Shown here: piece after piece, positions 24,961-30,702 of the stretch
Layout: each line of letters opens with the position of its first letter
How positions within the stretch are numbered: the stretch's first letter is position 1
Source: UBA10001 sp964349095
GTDB lineage: Bacteria; Patescibacteriota; Patescibacteriia; Veblenbacterales; UBA10138
DNA length: 30,702 nucleotides
Reading direction: 5' to 3'
Assembly (NCBI GenBank): GCA_964349095.1
Contig: CAYGFD010000005.1
Coordinates: forward strand, 1-30,702
Translations under genes and position numbers: made by a program
Notes under the pieces: generated by a model
The model's database searches: none
Seen by the model: the letters and a program-made list of their open reading frames with translations, nothing else
What the model was told of the DNA's origin: nothing

Positions 24961-25173
24961 ATGGGTTTACCTGGTCATCGCCGTACATCTTCTCACAAGC
25001 GTCGCCGAGCCGCGCACTTTGGTCTAAAAAAAGGTCACTTCACTGAGTGTTCTCACTGCCACCGCGCCATTGCTCCACACCGCGCTTGTCCACACTGTGG
25101 TTATTACAAAGGACGTTTAGTTTTAAAACTAAAATCCAAAGTAAAAACCACCAAGGCTGAAGCAAAGAAATAA
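24961..25173 (+). CDS. rpmF: 50S ribosomal protein L32
   Basis: 70 residues. The N-terminal SSHKRRRAAH-type basic motif is typical of bL32, followed by a zinc ribbon with Cys30, Cys33, Cys43 and Cys46 (CSHC ... CPHC). The C-terminal part is Lys-rich. It is the first gene of a group with nusB 31 bp later. Confidence 0.95.
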   Translation: MGLPGHRRTSSHKRRRAAHFGLKKGHFTECSHCHRAIAPHRACPHCGYYKGRLVLKLKSKVKTTKAEAKK

Positions 25174-25204
25174 TATTAATTTTTCTTTTTAAATTTAAAC
25201 TTCT

Positions 25205-25678
25205 ATGTCCAATCGCCACTTAGCGCGAACTGTTGTCCTACAATCTCTTTTTCAATGGGACTTCTTAAAGCAAGAGGGTGATTTGTGGCAGATTATAGAA
25301 AAAAATATTGCGGAACTAGCGCCTGGTTTAAATGATGATGGATATTCTGAACGAGTCGCTAGTGGTATCCTAAAACACGTTAAAGAAATAGATGAAACCA
25401 TCACTCGCCTAGCACCAGAATGGCCGCTTGATCAAATTACTGCCATTGATAGAAACGTTCTCAGGCTAGGAATCTACGAACTTAAATTTAATAAAGAGAT
25501 ACCACCAAAAGTCGCCATCAATGAAGCAATAGAGCTGGCCAAGGCTTTTGGCTCCGACGCCTCTTCAAGATTTATTAATGGAGTACTTGGTTCGCTTTAT
25601 AAAGAATTGATGGAAAAAGGTTTAATACCAATAGAAGACTTCAAACAAATTGTGAATAATAAGACGGAGGAAAAATAA
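25205..25678 (+). CDS. nusB: Transcription antitermination factor NusB
   Basis: 157 residues, all-helical. NusB with S10 (NusE) binds boxA in rRNA leader transcripts and supports antitermination. Signatures: an N-terminal RxxALQSLFQWD-like segment (here RTVVLQSLFQWD), then WPLDQITAIDRNVLRLGIYEL and the C-terminal PPKVAINEAIELAKAFGSDASSRFINGVLG, which is diagnostic of the family. Normal length. It lies between rpmF and rnc on the same strand. Confidence 0.95.
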   Translation: MSNRHLARTVVLQSLFQWDFLKQEGDLWQIIEKNIAELAPGLNDDGYSERVASGILKHVKEIDETITRLAPEWPLDQITAIDRNVLRLGIYELKFNKEIPPKVAINEAIELAKAFGSDASSRFINGVLGSLYKELMEKGLIPIEDFKQIVNNKTEEK

Positions 25679-25697
25679 TTATTAATTAGCGACGTGA

Positions 25698-25739
25698 TTG
25701 AGGTGTGGCGCTTCTGCCCCAAAAGGCCCCACACCCCAA
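25698..25739 (+). promoter_or_regulatory. RNA hairpin upstream of rnc, possible RNase III site
   Basis: GGTGTGG (25702-25708) pairs with CCACACC (25729-25735); TTG/CAA extend it across one mismatch and GCC/GGC form an inner stem. No T tract follows, so it is not a terminator. It ends 18 nt before the rnc ATG. Confidence 0.5.
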
Positions 25740-25757
25740 GCTCGACGCCCCAACTAA

Positions 25758-26453
25758 ATGTCAGATCTAAAATCACTGCAAGAATCCTTAGACATTAAAT
25801 TTGTCAACGAGGATATATTGACCCAAGCGCTTGTTCATCGTTCATACTTAAACGAGAACACCAGTTTTCACCTATCGCACAATGAGCGATTGGAGTTTTT
25901 AGGCGATGCGGTATTAGAATTAATCGTCACAGAATATCTTTATAAAAATTATCCTAATCCCGAGGGTGAGCTAACCAACTGGCGCGCCGCTTTAGTAAAT
26001 GCCAGACACCTCTCTCAAGTGGCCAATGAAATAAAACTAGAAGACCACTTACTACTATCCCGTGGAGAAGCTAAGGACAGTAATGGTAAAGCGCGCCAAT
26101 ATATACTCGCGAATGCCCTCGAGGCATTGATCGGCGCTATTTACCTTGATTTGGGGACAGAAGCGGCTGATAAATTTATTAAGCGTTTTATTCTCATTCA
26201 TTTAGAAAAAATTCTAACCCAAAAGCTATATCTAGACCCTAAGAGTCGATTCCAGGAAATATCTCAAGACAAGTTTGGAGTCACCCCCCATTATTTAGTC
26301 CTTGACGAGGTTGGCCCTGATCATGCTAAAATCTTTAGGGTCGGTTTATACCTTGGAAACGAGTTAGTAACCGAAGGGGAGGGATCTTCTAAACAAGAGG
26401 CTCAAGTTGATGCGGCGGAAAAGGGCTTAATCATAAAAAAATGGAACGATTAA
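25758..26453 (+). CDS. rnc: Ribonuclease III
   Basis: 231 residues. Cleaves double-stranded RNA in rRNA maturation and mRNA turnover. The family signature ERLEFLGDAVLEL is at 43-55 with metal-binding Glu46 and Asp50; the second acidic site is in ILANALEALIGAIYLD. The C-terminal double-stranded-RNA-binding domain runs from about residue 155, ending ...GEGSSKQEAQVDAAEKGL. Complete. Probably co-transcribed with nusB across a 79-bp spacer that contains a hairpin. Confidence 0.96.
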   Translation: MSDLKSLQESLDIKFVNEDILTQALVHRSYLNENTSFHLSHNERLEFLGDAVLELIVTEYLYKNYPNPEGELTNWRAALVNARHLSQVANEIKLEDHLLLSRGEAKDSNGKARQYILANALEALIGAIYLDLGTEAADKFIKRFILIHLEKILTQKLYLDPKSRFQEISQDKFGVTPHYLVLDEVGPDHAKIFRVGLYLGNELVTEGEGSSKQEAQVDAAEKGLIIKKWND

Positions 26454-26485
26454 AAGATCCACTAACAATAAATATTATTTAAAGG

Positions 26486-26515
26486 AAATTCCATCCTCGG
26501 GGATGGAATTTTTTT
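26486..26515 (+). terminator. Rho-independent terminator of rnc
   Basis: AAATTCCATCC (26486-26496), loop TCGG, GGATGGAATTT (26501-26511), then T to 26515: an 11-bp stem. Confidence 0.9.
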
Positions 26516-26537
26516 AAACCAAAATCAAAGGTGCTCA

Positions 26538-26921
26538 TTGAAAACTATCGAAAATATAACGGAATTAACCAAAGAACCGCCTAAGTCTTACGATACCAAT
26601 ACCGTTGTTGGAATGAATGGTTTATTCTTTCATTGTATTGCCCAGTGCCCACGTTGCCAAAGGAAAAAGATAATTTTGGCAGAAATTGGAAACTGTAAAA
26701 TCAAACGCTGTTTTGGCGAATGGTGGGTACAAAATGCCACTGGCCCAGAAGGCGGTCTATCCGCTATTCCCTGTCGCCTGTGCGACGAACCCAATGGCCA
26801 CCCCACTCGTAAATCAAAATCCAAAGTACCCATATTCCTCCCCGGCCCAGCAGCGGTGGAAAAATTCCAAAAACAAAACGCGCTCTTTGCCGCCCACGCC
26901 AGTCCACCAGCGCCAACCTAA
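26538..26921 (+). CDS. Unrecognised 127-residue zinc-ribbon protein
   Basis: Not recognised as a family. Cysteines at 33, 37, 40, 53, 58, 79 and 82; the CPRC (37-40) and CRLC (79-82) pairs probably form one zinc ribbon, with Cys53/Cys58 perhaps extra ligands. The C-terminal tail is Pro/Ala-rich. Start TTG at 26538 behind AAAGGTG; this SD-plus-TTG style matches pgpA rather than its immediate neighbours. It is bounded by terminators on both sides, so it is a separate transcription unit, and the second terminator overlaps its stop codon. Confidence 0.6.
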   Translation: MKTIENITELTKEPPKSYDTNTVVGMNGLFFHCIAQCPRCQRKKIILAEIGNCKIKRCFGEWWVQNATGPEGGLSAIPCRLCDEPNGHPTRKSKSKVPIFLPGPAAVEKFQKQNALFAAHASPPAPT

Positions 26922-26947
26922 CTAAAAGTTGGCGCTTCTTTTTTTTT
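26909..26947 (+). terminator. Terminator overlapping the end of the zinc-ribbon gene
   Basis: AGCGCCAAC (26909-26917) pairs with GTTGGCGCT (26928-26936), followed by a T-rich tract to 26947. The stop codon (26919-26921) lies in the loop. Confidence 0.9.
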
Positions 26948-26989
26948 AAGCTAAAATTAGAAGAGGTCTTTTCAGACTCTAGTTAATTT

Positions 26990-29581
26990 ATGTATCTACA
27001 AAAATTAGAAATACAAGGATTTAAGTCCTTTGCAGCCAAAACAACTTTAGAATTTAACCAAAAGTTAACGGCTATTGTTGGCCCTAACGGCTCTGGTAAA
27101 TCAAACATTGCCGACGCTATTCGCTGGGTCTTAGGCGAACAATCTATCAAATTGCTGCGCGGTAAAAAAAGCGAGGACGTGATATTTGCCGGTTCAGACT
27201 TAAAAACCCGTGGCGGCATGGCAGAAGTTAGTTTGTATTTAAATAATGAAGACGGTACTGCTGATGTGGATTATTCAGAAATAGTTATTACTCGTCGTAT
27301 TTATCGTAATGGTGAAAGCGAATACTTGTTAAACGGTAGTCCAGTTAGACTAACGGACATTAATTTACTTCTTGCTCGTGCCAATTTTGGACAAAAGAGC
27401 TACAGCGTTATCGGCCAAGGTATGATTGATAGCATTCTCTTATCTTCGCCTGCCGACCGCAAAGAATTTTTTGAAGAAGCAACTGGAATTAAACAATTTC
27501 AAATCAAGCGCGAACAATCCATCAATAAACTTCTCACCACTTACGACAACTTGGAGCAAGTTGAATTGGTGTTGAATGAAATCGAACCTCGACTCAAAAC
27601 TTTGACACGCCAGGTAAAAAAATTGGAACAACGTGACGAAATGGAAAAAGACCTACTTGAACTTCAAAAAAATTACTACTCCTTTCGCTATCACCAGCTA
27701 ATGTCGCAACACGACGTCGTCGCCAAGGATCACGACGCTTTAAATAAGCAAACCACTACTCTTAAAGACAAAATAAAAACACTCAGCATAAAGATTAAAG
27801 ACTTGGAGCAAGGAGAAATGTTGCCGGCTTCTTATTTACAATTAAAAAATAAACTAGATGATGCTCGAACTCAATTAAATAAACTACTGAAAGAAAAAAC
27901 TCTACTACAGGCGCAGGATGAACTAGAGCACATTAAAAGAGGTGAAGGTGAAATCGTCTGGCTCAATAGACGGTTAGAAGACTTGGGTAACGAGATAAAA
28001 AACCTGACTGAACAACGTAATGCCAATACAAAAACTAGCCAGCAACTAAATAACCAACTCGACTCCAAAATTAAGGAACAGTCATTAATTGCCCATGAAT
28101 TTAATCGCGGTTTTTCGGAAAAAGAGATTACCGTAGAAGTGAAGCGTGAAATAACCTCCCTTAGCGAAGAGTACGATAACTGGTTATCAAAAATTAAACT
28201 AGCCCATTCACCTAAAGAACTCCAGCCCCTACTAGAGCAAGGAGAAAGGCTGGGAAACTCATTAAGAAAAATAGTTAAAAACTTTAACGCCGGCTTAAGT
28301 CAGGAAAACTGGCAAAACGCTTTTAAAAAACAAGAAGAACTAGTTCATGATATTGCCTCATACAAAGCCAAAATTTCTGCGCTTGATGAGCAAATGGTTG
28401 AGTTAAATAATCGCCTGCAAAAACTGACGGGAGAAAAAAATCACATTGAAAAATCCCTCGCCAACCAACAATCATTTGCGCAAGCGGGAAATATTGAAAA
28501 AGAAATTGATGTTAATCAGGAAACGGTAGTTAACTTGGAAAAAGAGCTGGCCTCTTTTCATGAATCAGTTGAAGTAAAAAAACAGGAATTCTTTAACTTA
28601 CAAAACTCTATTAATGGCTTAAGCTCAGAGCTTCACTCCCTCGAACAAAATCAGCACGAGCTCGCATTACAGATAACTAAAATCGACACGAAAAAAGAAG
28701 ATTTGGAAAACGAAATGTCTAAAGAAGTGCCTGCTGAATTATCACACGTTATTAAAGAGGCTAAATCTTCAACTAATATAAATGAGGGTGAGTTAGCTTT
28801 AGAAATCCAAAAATTAAAAAAACAATTGGAGGTAACTGGCGGCATTGACCCAGAAGTTATTGCTGAGTATCAAAAAACCAAAGAACGGCATGACTTCTTG
28901 TCGACACAAGAAGGTGACCTGCGCCAAGCTATTAATTCACTGGAAGTGATAATTAAGGAGTTAGACGAAACAATTACAAAACAATTCTTAAATAGTTTTA
29001 AAACTATTAACGAAAAGTTCGGAAAGTATTTTGAAGTCCTTTTCAATGGCGGTCGCGCTTCTCTAAATTTACAAAAAACCGTTATCAATACTAAACCGGC
29101 TGAGGATGATGATCTCGACGAGGACGATGAGGATGATGACGAGGAAGAAAATGATGACCAACCAACATCTAAAATAGCGAAAGAAAAATTATTACTACAA
29201 CAGAAACTCCAAGCCAGTATGTTTTCTGGCGTTGATATTGTTGCCACCCCTCCTGGGAAAAAACTATCTTCCATAACAGCGTTATCAGGCGGAGAAAAAG
29301 CCCTAACCTCCATCGCCCTTATCTGTTCCATTATTTCTCATTTACCATCTCCTTTCGTGGTGCTCGATGAAGTTGACGCCGCACTCGATGAAGCAAACTC
29401 CGAGCGTTTTGCCGCCATCTTGGACAGTTTAATCGATAAAACCCAATTTATTACCATAACTCATAACCGCGCTACCATGAAACGCTCATCCATACTTTAT
29501 GGGGTAACTATGGGTGATGATGGTGTGTCACGATTATTGTCTGTAAAACTTGAACAAGCTAATGAGATGGTCAGAAACTAA
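26990..29581 (+). CDS. smc: Short SMC-family chromosome segregation ATPase without a recognisable hinge
   Basis: 863 residues, against about 1150-1200 for typical bacterial SMC. The N-terminal head has Walker A GPNGSGKS at 31-38 and the IRWVLGEQ segment. Two coiled-coil arms follow. The C-terminal head has the LSGGEKALT signature (Ser766) and Walker B VVLDEVDAALDE (Asp793, Glu794), then a TITHNRATM switch. The expected 150-residue globular hinge with its Gly-rich interface is not visible; instead the middle (about 385-455) is a Leu/Lys/Glu-rich helical segment with no zinc-hook cysteines. An Asp/Glu run (about 705-724) followed by 20 polar residues is inserted before GVDIVATPPGKK. ATP-driven chromosome organisation is likely. 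scpA/scpB are not in the window. Confidence 0.88.
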   Translation: MYLQKLEIQGFKSFAAKTTLEFNQKLTAIVGPNGSGKSNIADAIRWVLGEQSIKLLRGKKSEDVIFAGSDLKTRGGMAEVSLYLNNEDGTADVDYSEIVITRRIYRNGESEYLLNGSPVRLTDINLLLARANFGQKSYSVIGQGMIDSILLSSPADRKEFFEEATGIKQFQIKREQSINKLLTTYDNLEQVELVLNEIEPRLKTLTRQVKKLEQRDEMEKDLLELQKNYYSFRYHQLMSQHDVVAKDHDALNKQTTTLKDKIKTLSIKIKDLEQGEMLPASYLQLKNKLDDARTQLNKLLKEKTLLQAQDELEHIKRGEGEIVWLNRRLEDLGNEIKNLTEQRNANTKTSQQLNNQLDSKIKEQSLIAHEFNRGFSEKEITVEVKREITSLSEEYDNWLSKIKLAHSPKELQPLLEQGERLGNSLRKIVKNFNAGLSQENWQNAFKKQEELVHDIASYKAKISALDEQMVELNNRLQKLTGEKNHIEKSLANQQSFAQAGNIEKEIDVNQETVVNLEKELASFHESVEVKKQEFFNLQNSINGLSSELHSLEQNQHELALQITKIDTKKEDLENEMSKEVPAELSHVIKEAKSSTNINEGELALEIQKLKKQLEVTGGIDPEVIAEYQKTKERHDFLSTQEGDLRQAINSLEVIIKELDETITKQFLNSFKTINEKFGKYFEVLFNGGRASLNLQKTVINTKPAEDDDLDEDDEDDDEEENDDQPTSKIAKEKLLLQQKLQASMFSGVDIVATPPGKKLSSITALSGGEKALTSIALICSIISHLPSPFVVLDEVDAALDEANSERFAAILDSLIDKTQFITITHNRATMKRSSILYGVTMGDDGVSRLLSVKLEQANEMVRN

Positions 29582-29608
29582 GAGTATGGCAGCTGAAAGT
29601 GTCATCTA

Positions 29609-29635
29609 AACGCCTAGGGGTCGACCTCTAGCGTT
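29609..29635. repeat. Hairpin after smc, possible weak terminator
   Basis: AACG, CTAGGGG / CCTCTAG, CGTT around a TCGA loop with one bulged C: about 11 pairs including one G-U. Only a short AT stretch (TTAATTT) follows, so termination would be weak. Confidence 0.45.
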
Positions 29636-29648
29636 AATTTGTTAACTC

Positions 29649-29677
29649 TTGACTGAGGTCAAATATTCTTGTATCAT
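29649..29677 (+). promoter_or_regulatory. Promoter of rpsP
   Basis: TTGACT (29649-29654), 17-bp spacer, TATCAT (29672-29677). Predicted +1 near 29684, leader of about 29 nt without an SD. Confidence 0.75.
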
Positions 29678-29712
29678 CACAATACTGTTAATTAACTACA
29701 CAATTTTTAATT

Positions 29713-30120
29713 ATGTTAATGATAAGATTAGCTAGAACTGGTAAGAAAAAAAAGGCCCAATTTCGCCTGATTGTTTCTGATAAAACCAAGGATACATTTG
29801 GAACTAACCTAGAAATTTTAGGAAGTTTAGATCCACACCAAGACCCACCCAAAGCGTTGTTCAACGCTGACCGTATTAAATTTTGGCTAGGCAAGGGCGC
29901 TCAAACATCAGCCCGCGTTCACAATTTACTAGTTGACCTAAAATTAATCACCAGCGACAAAGTTAAGTCTTGGAGGCCAAAGAAAAAAGAAGTAGAAGAA
30001 GTAAAAGCGGCACCAGCTAAGCCAGCCGCGGCTACACCTAAACCAGAAGTAAAGGTAGAAGAAGTAAAAACCGAACAACCCGTAGAGCCAGTTACAGCCG
30101 AAACTACACCACAAGTTTAA
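29713..30120 (+). CDS. rpsP: 30S ribosomal protein S16
   Basis: 135 residues. Residues 1-90 are a standard bS16 (MIRLARTGKKKKAQFRLIV-type start, DPHQDPPKALFNADRIKFWLGKGAQTS). The remaining 45 are a low-complexity Lys/Glu/Pro/Ala tail, longer than in model bacteria. In many genomes rpsP is followed by the KH-domain gene, rimM and trmD; here khpA follows but with its own terminator and promoter between. Confidence 0.95.
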   Translation: MLMIRLARTGKKKKAQFRLIVSDKTKDTFGTNLEILGSLDPHQDPPKALFNADRIKFWLGKGAQTSARVHNLLVDLKLITSDKVKSWRPKKKEVEEVKAAPAKPAAATPKPEVKVEEVKTEQPVEPVTAETTPQV

Positions 30121-30125
30121 TTATC

Positions 30126-30150
30126 AAAACCGCGCCACAAGCGCGGTTTT
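30126..30150 (+). terminator. Rho-independent terminator of rpsP
   Basis: AAAACCGCGC (30126-30135), 5-nt loop, GCGCGGTTTT (30141-30150): 10-bp stem with a short T tract. Confidence 0.8.
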
Positions 30151-30156
30151 ATAGTA

Positions 30157-30185
30157 TTGACCCAAATAACCAACTCTGATAATAT
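30157..30185 (+). promoter_or_regulatory. Promoter upstream of khpA
   Basis: TTGACC (30157-30162), 17-bp spacer, extended TGA-TAATAT (30180-30185). Predicted +1 near 30192, so the leader to the ATG at 30327 is about 135 nt, one of the longest here. Confidence 0.75.
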
Positions 30186-30220
30186 CTAAACTACAGTTGG
30201 CTGATTTAAGTTTTTACTAA

Positions 30221-30263
30221 AAGCTGTAAAAGGTCGAGCACTTTAAAAATCTTCGCACAGCTT
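30221..30263 (+). promoter_or_regulatory. Inverted repeat in the khpA leader
   Basis: AAGCTGT (30221-30227) pairs with ACAGCTT (30257-30263), with a 29-nt loop, inside the long leader; AAGCTT recurs at 30275. A regulatory leader or small RNA is possible; no known riboswitch was recognised. Confidence 0.35.
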
Positions 30264-30326
30264 ATCAAGGAAACAAGCTTAAATGTGACAACTTTAATTT
30301 AAGGATTAATACTTAATCAAGAAAGT

Positions 30327-30650
30327 ATGTCAGAAAGAGATCAAGAATTTATAGAATACGTAGTCAAAACACTCGTTGATCATGCCGACGATGTTAAAAC
30401 TGAACGCACAATCGATGAAAGAGGCGTGCTAATAACTTTGCATGTTAATCCAGAGGACATGGGACAAATCATTGGCCGACAAGGTCAAACTGCCCGTGCT
30501 CTTAGAACATTACTCAGAGTCGTTGGAGCGAAGAACAATGCTCGAGTAAACTTAAAAATTTATGAACCAGAGGGTTCTCGCCCAGAGCGTCCACGACGCG
30601 AACGAAGCGAAGATACCGATACATCGGCAGTTGATGATCTAAAGATCTAA
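30327..30650 (+). CDS. khpA: KH-domain RNA-binding protein KhpA (YlqC)
   Basis: 107 residues. One type II KH domain: the GxxG loop GRQG is at 50-53 in MGQIIGRQGQTARALRTLL, as in KhpA/YlqC (UPF0109). In other bacteria it pairs with KhpB in RNA binding linked to cell division and elongation. The last 25 residues are an Arg/Glu/Asp-rich tail not usually present. It stands in the customary place after rpsP. No good SD; terminator directly after. Confidence 0.92.
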   Translation: MSERDQEFIEYVVKTLVDHADDVKTERTIDERGVLITLHVNPEDMGQIIGRQGQTARALRTLLRVVGAKNNARVNLKIYEPEGSRPERPRRERSEDTDTSAVDDLKI

Positions 30651-30662
30651 ACTATAAATCCT

Positions 30663-30702
30663 AATCCGCCTTGCCCCACTCGGGGCGGGCGGATTTTGTT
30701 TT
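30663..30702 (+). terminator. Rho-independent terminator of khpA
   Basis: AATCCGCC (30663-30670) pairs with GGCGGATT (30688-30695), with an inner GCCCC/GGGGC stem, then T-rich sequence to the window end. Confidence 0.85.

Noticed and set aside
25679..25757. tRNA or terminator in the nusB-rnc spacer
   Set aside because: The GC-rich fold has no cloverleaf features, no TTC-like loop and no T tract; kept only as a hairpin.
28870..29331. 153-codon antisense frame within smc with a poly-Ser run
   Set aside because: The Ser run is the reverse complement of the Asp/Glu insert; the smc reading is certain.
1..30702. CRISPR array, insertion sequence, prophage or tRNA genes
   Set aside because: No regularly spaced repeats, transposase or integrase-like proteins, terminal inverted repeats or tRNA cloverleafs were seen on either strand.

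Overview
The window looks like a chromosomal scaffold piece from an ultra-small candidate phyla radiation bacterium (Patescibacteria, probably within the Parcubacteria group), assembled from a metagenome. The signs are: an AT-rich genome with short intergenic spaces; lineage-typical proteins (an extracellular YRPG...LVKI / YGxxWN module at the left edge, secreted Ig/FN3-like proteins, a DUF2238 membrane protein next to a MurG-like transferase, a short SMC); a lone PilB-type ATPase; and a 100-N scaffold gap inside rpsA. All genes read through in the standard code. TAA is by far the commonest stop, TAG is occasional, and only one gene (2129-2587) ends in TGA.

Layout. 1-2600 is an accessory stretch: the tail of a cell-surface protein, a small membrane protein, and four small unrecognised or zinc-knuckle genes on the minus strand with their own promoters, Shine-Dalgarno sites and terminators. 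2700-8900 holds surface and envelope genes: a secreted repeat protein, a DUF2238 membrane protein, a GT-B-like transferase, an HtrA-type protease, and a convergent FN3-domain secreted protein. 8970-13435 is a translation block: tsaD-tsaE (t6A modification of tRNA) and valS. 13449-17253 holds an unknown soluble protein, pilB and a polytopic membrane protein. 17312-21188 holds ftsH, pgpA and rpsA (broken by the gap). 21403-24558 holds a metallo-beta-lactamase-fold protein and gyrA. 24622-30650 is an information-processing block: a 50-residue membrane ORF, rpmF-nusB-rnc, a zinc-ribbon orphan, smc, rpsP and khpA.

The most striking observation is in valS. A complete histidine-phosphatase (phosphoglycerate-mutase-like) domain of about 180 residues sits between the two CxxC halves of a zinc knuckle in the ValRS catalytic core. 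Other points: smc seems to lack the canonical hinge and carries an acidic insert in its ATPase head; many housekeeping genes have a -10 hexamer ending 7-9 nt before the start codon and no Shine-Dalgarno site, implying leaderless or near-leaderless mRNAs, while a minority of orphan genes use strong SD sites; and the N gap is flanked by an exact 55-bp duplication whose collapse restores an intact four-domain S1 gene.

No tRNA, rRNA, CRISPR array, insertion sequence or prophage gene was recognised.
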